DNA from: Puniceicoccaceae bacterium
GTDB taxonomy: Bacteria > Verrucomicrobiota > Verrucomicrobiia > Opitutales > Coraliomargaritaceae
Direction of reading: 5' to 3'
Assembly (NCBI GenBank): GCA_011522825.1
Contig: WTIG01000197.1
Location: 6,495 to 14,567, forward strand
DNA: 8,073 bases
A program made the translations under genes and the position numbers. Positions 1 to 6,766 of the stretch are shown here, piece by piece; the first letter of the stretch is position 1; the number at the start of each line of letters is the position of its first letter. Below the pieces are notes generated by a model. The model was not told where the DNA came from, made no database searches, and saw only the letters and a program-made list of their open reading frames with translations.

Positions 1-323
1 GTTGATTGAAAATTGGGATCGGTGAGAGGAAAGGCTTTAAGCGTATTGGACGAGAGGGCGACAACCAAAGCACCTTGCTCTTGATCGAAATAGAGCTCAG
101 TTAGACTTTGTTTTTTTGCAGCTTGGGTGCGAGCGTAGCGTATGGCTTCGGAAAGTGATTCACGTGTAGAGGGGCTAGCATCTTTCCCCATGAATGAATC
201 AAAGTTTAGAATGACCGCGCTGGTAGCGAGTGCGATGAGAGCGAGAACAAGAACAATCTCGATAAGAGAGAAAGCTTTCTGAGCAAAATGTGCGTTTTCT
301 TTAGTTCCAATTACCAATGTCAT
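1..323 (-). CDS. gspH: Type II secretion minor pseudopilin, GspH-like (partial, C-terminus beyond window)
   Basis: The frame stays open from an ATG at 323-321 to the window edge (107 whole codons) and encodes a type IV prepilin-like N-terminus. A 17-residue leader ending in QKA is followed by FSLIEIVLVLALIALATS, the methylated-Phe/Glu(+5) motif plus the hydrophobic helix that anchors pseudopilins in the inner membrane until prepilin peptidase cuts and the pseudopilus is assembled. Residue -1 of the cleavage site is Ala rather than the usual Gly, which prepilin peptidases tolerate. After the helix comes ESLSEAIRYARTQAAKKQ and then LYFDQEQGALVV, a pattern typical of GspH/FimT proteins (an amphipathic helix with Arg-Ala repeats, then the first beta strands). 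The start overlaps the end of gspG by 23 bp, which suggests translational coupling. A TTG at 317-315 is an alternative start. GspH is favoured over GspI or GspJ by this pattern and by position after gspG; the missing C-terminus prevents certainty. Confidence 0.8.
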   Translation of the reverse strand, partial: MTLVIGTKENAHFAQKAFSLIEIVLVLALIALATSAVILNFDSFMGKDASPSTRESLSEAIRYARTQAAKKQSLTELYFDQEQGALVVALSSNTLKAFPLTDPNFQS

Positions 324-747
324 CGGCACTTTCTACCCCGTCTTGCCCAAGTGACCAAATATCATAACCACTGGATTTATTGATATTTTTAGTTCCTGGG
401 AATCGGTATTGGTACGGGTTGCCCCATGGGTCTTCTGGTAGGTCATCAATGTAAGGGCCATTCCATTTGCCTTCTTTGCCTGAAGGGGCTTGCAGGAGTG
501 CTTTGATCCCTTGTTCGGTCGTTGGGTAACTACCAACATCGAGTTTGTAAGAGGTGAAGACAAGTTTTGCTGTTTGGTTAATAAATAAGGAAGCAGCTTT
601 GTCTTGTTGCCCACTAAAGATACCTCCTAAGTTGCCAATGGCTACGGTAGCAAGGGTGGCAATAATTGCGATAACGATTAAGATTTCAACTAGGGTGAAT
701 CCTTTGGAGCGATTTCGTTGAGGTTTTTTTAAAGTAAATTTTTGCAT
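301..747 (-). CDS. gspG: Type II secretion system major pseudopilin GspG
   Basis: This 148-residue protein is the main subunit of the periplasmic pseudopilus that drives secretion of folded proteins through the outer membrane. A short basic leader (residues 1-16, ending RNRSKG) precedes the cleavage site G16|F17 and the class III signal FTLVE with Glu21 at mature position +5. A hydrophobic helix to about residue 40 follows. The globular part carries the GspG signatures in order: YPTTEQGIKALL (74-85), the tract WNGPYIDDLPEDPWGNPYQYR (95-115), and C-terminal SLGQDGVESADDIGNW (132-147), the acidic loop that binds calcium in characterised GspG proteins. Length is normal for the family. The ATG start has no clear Shine-Dalgarno sequence. 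A 76-bp gap separates it from tsaE upstream, and the next pseudopilin gene overlaps its end, so it is probably the first gene of a T2SS segment continuing to the left. Confidence 0.96.
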   Translation of the reverse strand: MQKFTLKKPQRNRSKGFTLVEILIVIAIIATLATVAIGNLGGIFSGQQDKAASLFINQTAKLVFTSYKLDVGSYPTTEQGIKALLQAPSGKEGKWNGPYIDDLPEDPWGNPYQYRFPGTKNINKSSGYDIWSLGQDGVESADDIGNWN

Positions 748-823
748 TGTGACTTACTTTAGTGGTTAGGCGAAAACTTGCAAGCGTTCAATAGTTACAA
801 GCTGAAGCTAATCGGTGATTTTT

Positions 824-1261
824 TTAGATACGTTTAATGCAATGTTGCGTGGTTTTCGATTCGATACGGAGCTCTAGTTTAAGCGTATTTTTATCAATTA
901 ATTCGGGTACATTATCGGGCCATTCAATAACGCAGAGATAGGGGGAACGAAGAAAGTCTTCAATCATGAGATTTTCAATCGATTGCTCCTGACTCAATCG
1001 ATAGGCATCCAGATGAACTAGTTGTTTTTCGCCTTGGTAGATTGAAAATAAATTAAAGGTGGGGCTGGTGATGTTTTTTGTAATACCTAATCCTTTTGCG
1101 ATACCTTTCACTAGGGTGGTTTTTCCGACTCCTAAATCGCCGTAGAGTGCTAAGCTTGCATCTGCAGGCAACTCTTTCGCCAACTGTTCGCCAATAGCTA
1201 TCGTTTCTTCTGCACTAGAAGTTTGAATGCCTTTGTTTAATTCTGTTAACAATGATGACAT
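824..1261 (-). CDS. tsaE: tRNA N6-threonylcarbamoyladenosine biosynthesis ATPase TsaE (YjeE)
   Basis: TsaE is the P-loop ATPase that works with TsaB and TsaD to put the threonylcarbamoyl group on A37 of tRNAs reading ANN codons. It acts in the cytoplasm and is nearly universal in bacteria. The 145-residue protein shows the family motifs in order: Walker A GDLGVGKTT (41-49), the switch-like SPTFNL (66-71), HLDAYRL (83-89) and the Walker B-like VIEWPD (111-116). Length is typical. It starts 24 bp after the thiL stop codon on the same strand, so it is probably the last gene of the mnmA-exo-thiL-tsaE transcript. No Shine-Dalgarno motif is visible before the ATG. The 76-bp gap after its stop separates it from gspG and holds no convincing terminator, so read-through into the secretion genes is possible. 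tsaB and tsaD are not in this window. Confidence 0.96.
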   Translation of the reverse strand: MSSLLTELNKGIQTSSAEETIAIGEQLAKELPADASLALYGDLGVGKTTLVKGIAKGLGITKNITSPTFNLFSIYQGEKQLVHLDAYRLSQEQSIENLMIEDFLRSPYLCVIEWPDNVPELIDKNTLKLELRIESKTTQHCIKRI

Positions 1262-1285
1262 GATAATATGGCGAGGAATGAAAAA

Positions 1286-2254
1286 CTATTTCTGCTTAAA
1301 GTGATCGAAGCTTTTTAAATCATCGATAGATTTTTTGGAAACAGAGTCGATAATATTACCTAAAGGATTTTTTTCTACAATAGTGCCAATTTTGGTCAGA
1401 GGTGTTTGAGGAAACTGTTGCTTCCAATCACTTTCAAACTGTGTGCTTTGAATTGAATGGTTGAGCGTGAATAACAATTCATAGTCCTCGCCATCGCAGA
1501 ATGCTTTTTGCAGTGGGGTCTCTGAGCTTTTTTTTGCCAGTAATTGTGCGGATTGAGCAATGGGGATAGATTCAAGGTCTATTTCTAAAGAAGCGGATTC
1601 GTTAGCAAGGAAATGTAGTTCTTTAGCGATTCCATCGGTAATATCCACCATGGTACTGGCCAAGTTATTTTCTGCGAGCCATTGCCCTTCGGATAAGCGT
1701 GGTTGAAAATCATAATGTTTTCCGAGAATCGATCCTCCAAGTTGCCCCGTCACGTAAATAGAATCATTAATCGAGGCTGCATGGCGTAAAATAGGTGTAG
1801 TCGCAGTGCCAACAATAGTCATCACGGCTTGAAATTGTCTGTCTTGGATTTGGCATAAGTCGCCACCAATAATTTTTAAGTCATAAGTATCAGCTGTCTC
1901 CCTAACACCTTTATAAAATTCATGTAGCCAATCAATTGAGAGGTCTGCCCCACTGAGAATAGCGAGCGTGGCATATTTTGGGTAGCCTCCCATAGCAGCA
2001 ATATCACTGAGATTTCTAAGAACGATTTTTTGTCCTGTTTGCTCGGCCCTTATTGATTCATCAAAATGCTTTCCATAAACTAAAGCGTCCGTTGAGATTA
2101 AAGACTGTGCCGAGGGATCTGAGGGTACTACTGCACAGTCATCGCCTATGCCAAAAGGACTAGGGGGTGAGGTATCACCAAGCCATTGCTTAATATTTTC
2201 AATGATTTGAGTTTCATTAAAATCTCTGAGTGTCTGGCTTCCCGTTTGGAACAT
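1286..2254 (-). CDS. thiL: Thiamine-monophosphate kinase ThiL
   Basis: ThiL phosphorylates thiamine monophosphate with ATP to give thiamine diphosphate, the last step of the bacterial pathway. It belongs to the PurM/SelD-like ATP-binding fold. Numbered from the ATG at 2254, the 322 residues show GIGDDCAVV (35-43), STDALV (54-59), NLSDIAAMGG (81-90), GGDL (130-133), DITDGIAKEL (204-213) and DGEDYELLF (254-262). These are the acidic Mg-ATP and substrate motifs of the family, all intact. The open frame extends 40 codons further upstream to 2374, but that stretch lies inside the exonuclease gene, has no ThiL character and would make the protein longer than the usual 320-330 residues. The ATG at 2254, two bases after the exonuclease stop, is therefore chosen. 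There is no clear Shine-Dalgarno motif, so translation is probably coupled to the upstream gene. Confidence 0.95.
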   Translation of the reverse strand: MFQTGSQTLRDFNETQIIENIKQWLGDTSPPSPFGIGDDCAVVPSDPSAQSLISTDALVYGKHFDESIRAEQTGQKIVLRNLSDIAAMGGYPKYATLAILSGADLSIDWLHEFYKGVRETADTYDLKIIGGDLCQIQDRQFQAVMTIVGTATTPILRHAASINDSIYVTGQLGGSILGKHYDFQPRLSEGQWLAENNLASTMVDITDGIAKELHFLANESASLEIDLESIPIAQSAQLLAKKSSETPLQKAFCDGEDYELLFTLNHSIQSTQFESDWKQQFPQTPLTKIGTIVEKNPLGNIIDSVSKKSIDDLKSFDHFKQK

Positions 2255-2256
2255 GT

Positions 2257-3045
2257 TTATTTTAAGCTGAGTGTTATCGGACAGTGGTCTGAACCGAGAA
2301 CTGAAGTCAGGTTTTTTGTTGAGGCGACTTGGGCTCTTAATTTTTCTGAGACACAGAAGTAGTCGATTCTCCATCCGACATTATTTGCACGTGCATTGGC
2401 CCGATAAGACCACCAAGTATAGGCATCAGTGGTATCTGGGTGAAGTTCTCTAAAAATATCTAAGTATCCGGCATCTAAAATGGATTGAAAGCCTTGGCGT
2501 TCTTCATCGGTGAAGCCTGCATTTTTACGATTCGTACTTGGGTTGGCTAAATCAATTTCTTTGTGGGCGACATTTAAATCACCGCAGAAGATGACGGGTT
2601 TACTTTTTTCTAATTCAAGTATGAAATTTAAAAAATCCACATCCCATTCTTTTGTTCGATAGTCTAAGCGTTTTGGGCGACGGTTTTCATCGTGGCCTTG
2701 TGCATTTGGTGTATAAACTGTGACTAAATAAAAGTCTTCAAATTCAGCAGAGATAACACGGCCTTCTTTATCATGTTTTTCAATGCCAATTCCTTTTTTT
2801 ACGGATAGCGGTGCTTGTTTAGAAAAAATAGCTGTTCCTGAATAACCCTTTTTCTCTGCACAGTTCCAAATCAAGTGCGGATAGTTTTCAAATTGAAAAC
2901 CATGGACTAGATCCTCAGAAATTTTCGTTTCTTGCAGACAGACAATATCGTGATTGGTCTCAGCAAGAAAGGCTTCGAATCCTTTTTTGAGGACAGCACG
3001 AATGCCGTTAACGTTCCAAGAGAGTATAGATTTAGCTTTAGTCAT
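2257..3045 (-). CDS. xth: Exodeoxyribonuclease III / AP endonuclease (XthA-ExoA family)
   Basis: This 262-residue cytoplasmic enzyme of the exonuclease-endonuclease-phosphatase family cuts DNA at abasic sites and trims 3' ends in base excision repair. The whole set of catalytic motifs is present: NVNGIR (11-16), LQETK with metal ligand Glu39, GYSGTAIFSK (67-76), YTPNAQ (111-116, with catalytic-type Tyr111), GDLNVAH (155-161, Asp156 and Asn158), GWRIDYF (224-230, Asp228) and the C-terminal GSDHCP (251-256) with the Asp-His pair. The GYSGTAIFSK and NARANNVGWRIDYF wording fits the ExoA/ApeX branch as well as XthA, so the symbol is given at family level. Its ATG overlaps the end of mnmA by 8 bp (ATGACTAA contains both the start and the mnmA TAA), and thiL begins 2 bp after its stop, which argues for one coupled transcript. 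Confidence 0.95.
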   Translation of the reverse strand: MTKAKSILSWNVNGIRAVLKKGFEAFLAETNHDIVCLQETKISEDLVHGFQFENYPHLIWNCAEKKGYSGTAIFSKQAPLSVKKGIGIEKHDKEGRVISAEFEDFYLVTVYTPNAQGHDENRRPKRLDYRTKEWDVDFLNFILELEKSKPVIFCGDLNVAHKEIDLANPSTNRKNAGFTDEERQGFQSILDAGYLDIFRELHPDTTDAYTWWSYRANARANNVGWRIDYFCVSEKLRAQVASTKNLTSVLGSDHCPITLSLK

Positions 3046-4144
3046 GGATATTGGATGGAATGGCTGGAATTATTTTTGAATAGAGTCCGCCTCCGAGTAA
3101 TCGATTATCTTGATAGAGGGCGAGAATCTGTCCTTCAGCGAGTGCTCGTTGAGGTTCATGAAAGTGGACGTGTGCAGTAGCCTTTGGTTTGGGTGTGTAA
3201 GTAATCGACTTTGAGCTATCTCGATAGCGTGGCTTAGCTTGTATGGAGCAGGACGCTTCTATGGGTTTGTTGATAAATTGGATAGAATCAATTTCTGCTT
3301 CGGAGGCATATAAGAGTGGAGAGTCTTCTCGATCGAATGCGACATGCAGTGCATTCTGCTTAAAATCTAAATGTGTGACCACATAGGCTTCATTGTCTGT
3401 ATTGGAAGGAACTCCAATGCCTCTGCGTTGTCCAGTCGTGTACCGATGAAGCCCTTTGTGCTGTCCTACAACTTGTTGATTGTGGTTTATGATAGGGCCA
3501 GGATTATCTTCAATGTAGTACTCTAAAAATCGATTGATGTTCATATCCCCGAGAAAACAAATACCTTGGCTGTCTTTTTTTTCTGCATTGGGTAGTTTGT
3601 GTTTCTGGGCGAGTTCTCGGACTTTGGGTTTGGTTAATGAACCAATGGGGAATTCAGCATTTTTGATTTGCGACTGAGAGAGTAATGCTAGGAAGTAGGA
3701 TTGATCTTTATTGGTGTCGACTCCTTTTAGGATATCATAGGTGCCGTCTGGGTTCGCTACTTTTTGTACATAGTGACCTGTGGCAATGGCATCAAAACCT
3801 TGTTTTAGGGCGTAGTCTTGAAAAATGCCAAATTTCATTTCTCGGTTGCACATGGTATCTGGGTTTGGGGTGTGCCCTTTTCGATAACCTTCGACTAAAT
3901 AATCGACAACCTTTTCTCGGTATTCATTAACTAGATTTACGATTTCGTAATCCAGTTTTAGGTGTTGGGCAACCGCTCTAGAATCTTCAATGTCTTGCTG
4001 TGCGGGACAGTCAGCCAGTGGCATTTCTTCGTTCAACCAAGTTCGTATATAGGCCGTAGAAACAGAATGTCCTGCCTCTTTGAGAAGTAGGGCTGCTACG
4101 GAGCTATCGACTCCGCCTGATAGAGCTACGAGGATCTTTGCCAT
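3038..4144 (-). CDS. mnmA: tRNA-specific 2-thiouridylase MnmA
   Basis: MnmA activates U34 of Lys, Glu and Gln tRNAs with ATP and replaces O2 by sulfur, giving the s2U part of mnm5s2U. Numbered from the ATG at 4144 (368 residues), the PP-loop SGGVDSSVAALLL lies at 9-21. The nucleophilic cysteine is Cys99 in NPDTMCNREMKFG. The second, persulfide-carrying cysteine is Cys196 in KDSQGICFLGD. The motifs TGHY, DQSYFL, YTTGQRRGIGV and the C-terminal beta-barrel ending in LLGGGLYSK are also present, so the enzyme looks complete. The frame also opens at a TTG four codons earlier (4156), but the family normally begins directly with MAKILVALSGG, so the ATG is preferred. It lies 32 bp after the debranching-enzyme gene and overlaps the exonuclease gene by 8 bp. 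It probably heads a tRNA-modification and repair cluster, with TsaE at the other end. Confidence 0.96.
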   Translation of the reverse strand: MAKILVALSGGVDSSVAALLLKEAGHSVSTAYIRTWLNEEMPLADCPAQQDIEDSRAVAQHLKLDYEIVNLVNEYREKVVDYLVEGYRKGHTPNPDTMCNREMKFGIFQDYALKQGFDAIATGHYVQKVANPDGTYDILKGVDTNKDQSYFLALLSQSQIKNAEFPIGSLTKPKVRELAQKHKLPNAEKKDSQGICFLGDMNINRFLEYYIEDNPGPIINHNQQVVGQHKGLHRYTTGQRRGIGVPSNTDNEAYVVTHLDFKQNALHVAFDREDSPLLYASEAEIDSIQFINKPIEASCSIQAKPRYRDSSKSITYTPKPKATAHVHFHEPQRALAEGQILALYQDNRLLGGGLYSKIIPAIPSNIHD

Positions 4145-4176
4145 AAACTTAACCAATAAGTAAACTTAAGTATAGG

Positions 4177-6660
4177 TCAACCATTCCAAGCAGGTCTTAC
4201 GCAAAGAAGAAGACTCATGGGAGGAAGGTTTATATGGTCTTGTTTTCTAAAATTTATTGGAGTTTCAATTCCTGAGAAGTTGAATTGATCAATCGAAGCA
4301 ATGGCTTTCCAGTCATCGGCCAAGGTTTGTCCTAAAGGTATGTCTGAATGCTCTTGATGTGGATTAATCATAAGAAGGATTTGTTTAGCTCCTTTGGATT
4401 GATCAGCGTTGAGGAGTATAACCGCACTGGAGTGCTCGATCTGTTGAGAACGAAATATTCTCATATAATGGGGACTTGGTATATCCTCTAGGCGAAGGCA
4501 ATCACCCCAAGGGGATTGTCTAAATTGAATCCAATTTTGAAAATAATTATGTGTGTTGCGATGGATATCGATAGCGGTGAAGTCGAGAGCATTGAGGTCG
4601 CCTCTTAAGTAAGTGTCGTTTTCTCCATATTTTGATTTTAAGAAATCAAGTCCTTCGGTGACCATAGGCGTACCAATTGAGAAAAACATAAGGGCGGCTG
4701 CCATGTGGGTGCGTTTGATGTCGTTTTCTGTTGGGTCTTGTCCTTGGTAATCGGGGTTTTCAGTGATTTTATCAATCCAAGTGCGATCGTCGTGCGATGC
4801 GATGTAATTTATACTTTGTGAAGGCCAAGCTGCGAGGTAATTGGTGGAACCTTTGATAAAGTAAGCGAGTGAATCAATATGGCTTTTGCCTAAAACATAT
4901 TGATGGGCAAATTCACGAAATTCATCATTCCAGAACATAAAGCCTGCGTAGTGAAGGTCTGCTTTTATTTCACCTCTAAAACTCCACGGCTCAGCAATAA
5001 GAATAATTGAGGACTTTACGGCTTTGAGTGCTTTTTCAATTTCCTTAAGGACTTCAATGCCGATAAGTTCGGCTAAGTCAAAGCGGAAGCCATCAACATC
5101 ATAGGTTTGAACGAGGTGTATTAAGCTATCAATAATCAGTCGCTTTGACATCGCAGATTCACTTCGGATAGTGTTACCACAACCACTCCAGTTTTCGAAT
5201 TCGCCTGTATCAGTGAGGTAAAAATAATACGCTTTGTCGATCCGAGCGAGGTGCGCAGGCTCGCCAACATGATTGTAAACAACATCGAGAATCACAGCCT
5301 TTTGGTAGTGGTGGAAATCTTCAACCATTTGCTTAAAGCTTTGGTTTGGATTGAAGGTGTCTTGTGTATCTGTGTACCAAGCACAGGGAGAAAAATAATT
5401 ATTGGTCATATATCCCCAATGATAGCTTTCTTGATTTGGGCTGTCGAATTGTTGAATGGGGAGTAGTTCAATCGCATTAACTCCTAGGGTGAGTAAATAA
5501 TTATCTTTGCTGTGCAGGTATTTGGAAATAGCGGCAAAAGTACCATTGGTAGGGTTCTCTTGGTGGCTTGAGCTTTGTCCATTTGTATTGTGTTCTGATG
5601 GGATATTGGCTGTTAGGTCTTTTATATGACATTCTAAAATACTTAAGTCATGCCAGTATGGAGGATGGAATGGAGTTTCGATCGGATCACTTAACTGTTG
5701 GTTGAGGATAATTCCTGGCCCATTGGGGCCAACGGTTGCTTTTGCGTACGGGTCTAAGATCGGAATATTTCCATCAAATAGGGTGCTGATAGAATCATTA
5801 TGACCATCAACGAAAAAGTTATAAAAAAATCCAGTCAGATCATTTTGTATATTCACCTCCCAGGTCAGTTGATCGTACATGAGATTCATGGAGTGGCGAA
5901 TGGGTGCTTGATCGAGTGTAGCTTGTATTTCGACACTGACTTTTGAAGCCCTCGGGGCAAATAGGCGAAAAGTTGTGGATTGATCCGATTCGATGATCGC
6001 ACCTAAAGGGAGATCAGTTTTTAAATCATAAAAAGAAAGCCCAGGGAGAATTGGGGTATAGATTTCTTGGTCTAGGCTGACTGATAAAGGGCGATCTAAC
6101 CCTCTATGACCATCGAGGTTAAATAAGAAAGCGTGCCGGCCATTACAATTTGGATCTAGGTAGTAATTCAGATTACCTCGAGCGTCCTTTTTTAAATTGG
6201 GTGCTGAACTGAGAGGGTTTATCCAATGTCCAGAGCGTGTGACAAATTTAAATTCAATGCTTTCACTGTGACTATTTAATTGTTTGGCACTGATGGTTTT
6301 TGTGAATAAAGCTTGGTTACTGTGTGGTGCTTCTGAGATGAGCTCGAAGTCAGCTCGATTTGGGCAATCGCCCCAATTGTTAAATTCGCCAACTACGGAA
6401 ACAGGGTCTTTATGAAAATTGACATGGGGATGACGATTAGGATCGAGAATAAATTGGATCGTCTCATCGATGCGCTCGTATGCGGTAAAGTAGGCTAAAT
6501 CAGAAGGGGGCATTCTGCGTAATCGCAGTATCTCTAAAGCAGGATCATTGAGTTTAAAGGTGGGTAGGGCCTCAAAATTCCAATTATCTGAGAGTAAAAT
6601 GCAAGCACACCCAGGAGTGATCCAATAGGCCGAGTCTATGTGCAATTTCAACTCACTCAT
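4177..6660 (-). CDS. GH13 alpha-glucan debranching enzyme, pullulanase/isoamylase-like
   Basis: This 827-residue protein is a GH13 alpha-amylase-family enzyme, most likely cutting alpha-1,6 branches of glycogen or maltodextrins. Two early-set/CBM48-like beta domains come first: about 82-170 (VSVVGEFNNWGDCPNRADF, then FKFVTRSGHW) and about 215-315 (TTFRLFAPRASKVSVEI). The (beta/alpha)8 barrel follows with all four conserved regions: DVVYNH (459-464), DGFRFDLAE (523-531, nucleophile Asp528), LIAEPW (554-559, acid/base Glu557) and YIASHDDRT (619-627, His623-Asp624). A C-terminal beta domain runs from about 730. YHWGYMTNNYFSP (413-425) corresponds to the substrate-site region that reads YNWGYDP in classical pullulanases. 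No signal peptide is seen, so it probably acts in the cytoplasm on stored glycogen or imported dextrins. The residue after HD is Asp, not Asn (pullulanases) or Gly (isoamylases), so exact specificity is open. GAAGGG lies just 5' of the ATG, the best ribosome-binding site in the window. A regulated promoter precedes it. Confidence 0.88.
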   Translation of the reverse strand: MSELKLHIDSAYWITPGCACILLSDNWNFEALPTFKLNDPALEILRLRRMPPSDLAYFTAYERIDETIQFILDPNRHPHVNFHKDPVSVVGEFNNWGDCPNRADFELISEAPHSNQALFTKTISAKQLNSHSESIEFKFVTRSGHWINPLSSAPNLKKDARGNLNYYLDPNCNGRHAFLFNLDGHRGLDRPLSVSLDQEIYTPILPGLSFYDLKTDLPLGAIIESDQSTTFRLFAPRASKVSVEIQATLDQAPIRHSMNLMYDQLTWEVNIQNDLTGFFYNFFVDGHNDSISTLFDGNIPILDPYAKATVGPNGPGIILNQQLSDPIETPFHPPYWHDLSILECHIKDLTANIPSEHNTNGQSSSHQENPTNGTFAAISKYLHSKDNYLLTLGVNAIELLPIQQFDSPNQESYHWGYMTNNYFSPCAWYTDTQDTFNPNQSFKQMVEDFHHYQKAVILDVVYNHVGEPAHLARIDKAYYFYLTDTGEFENWSGCGNTIRSESAMSKRLIIDSLIHLVQTYDVDGFRFDLAELIGIEVLKEIEKALKAVKSSIILIAEPWSFRGEIKADLHYAGFMFWNDEFREFAHQYVLGKSHIDSLAYFIKGSTNYLAAWPSQSINYIASHDDRTWIDKITENPDYQGQDPTENDIKRTHMAAALMFFSIGTPMVTEGLDFLKSKYGENDTYLRGDLNALDFTAIDIHRNTHNYFQNWIQFRQSPWGDCLRLEDIPSPHYMRIFRSQQIEHSSAVILLNADQSKGAKQILLMINPHQEHSDIPLGQTLADDWKAIASIDQFNFSGIETPINFRKQDHINLPPMSLLLCVRPAWNG

Positions 6661-6705
6661 AACCCTTCTCTTAGCCCCTAATTAAACAACACACCTGCAT
6701 CTAAG

Positions 6706-6732
6706 AAACAGTGAATCGTTCAATCACTGTTT
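6706..6732 (-). other. Perfect 9-bp inverted repeat (hairpin: terminator or second operator)
   Basis: AAACAGTGA (6706-6714) and TCACTGTTT (6724-6732) are exact reverse complements around a 9-base loop. In the RNA made from the minus strand this forms a 9-bp stem 35 bases after the desaturase stop and 46 bases before the debranching-enzyme start. The stem is AT-rich and the following bases (CTTAGATG) give only a poor U-run, so it would be a weak intrinsic terminator. The loop holds AACGATT, also present in the nearby 15-bp palindrome, so a protein-binding role is possible. The inverted repeat is certain; its function is not. Confidence 0.55.
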
Positions 6733-6736
6733 GTCG

Positions 6737-6765
6737 AGTATATGTAATCGAAACGATTAAGAAAA
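6737..6765 (-). promoter_or_regulatory. Candidate promoter for the GH13 debranching gene
   Basis: On the minus strand TATACT (6742-6737) matches the sigma-70 -10 box at 5 of 6 positions. The hexamer 17 bp upstream (TTTTCT, 6765-6760) is a weak -35 box. The spacer is almost filled by the TAATCGTTTCGATTA palindrome, as expected for a repressor-controlled promoter. A start near 6730 would place the 6706-6732 hairpin at the very 5' end of the transcript. The match is short and the assignment rests largely on the arrangement. Confidence 0.35.
6745..6759. promoter_or_regulatory. 15-bp perfect palindrome, probable repressor operator (LacI-like)
   Basis: TAATCG-AAA-CGATTA is a perfect inverted repeat with 6-base arms and a 3-base centre. 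It lies in the gap between the desaturase stop (6767) and the debranching-enzyme start (6660), directly upstream of a -10-like TATACT. Arms rich in CG next to A/T runs recall operators of LacI-family sugar regulators, which commonly control alpha-glucan genes. LacI operators are usually even palindromes with a central CG, so another family is possible. No regulator gene is in the window. Confidence 0.5.
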
Positions 6766-6766
6766 A

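Noticed and set aside
333..614. A 93-codon frame inside gspG on the same strand
   Set aside because: It is a shifted frame of a clearly conserved GspG and has no protein-family signature.
748..823. Promoter or terminator between tsaE and gspG
   Set aside because: On the minus strand TTGAAC followed after 17 bases by TAACCA is too poor a -10, and the AGCTTCAGCT repeat has a 2-base loop and no U-run.
2271..3180. Short plus-strand frames opposite thiL, the exonuclease and mnmA
   Set aside because: They lie fully against strongly conserved genes on the other strand and show no recognisable motif or start context.
4145..4176. Promoter between the debranching enzyme and mnmA
   Set aside because: TTGACC and TATACT both occur there on the minus strand but overlap instead of standing 16-18 bp apart. 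The CTTAA/TTAAG repeat has only 5-base arms.
5251..5466. Plus-strand frame of 71 codons within the debranching-enzyme gene
   Set aside because: It is antisense to the GH13 barrel region, and its hydrophobic runs reflect the complement of a coding strand.
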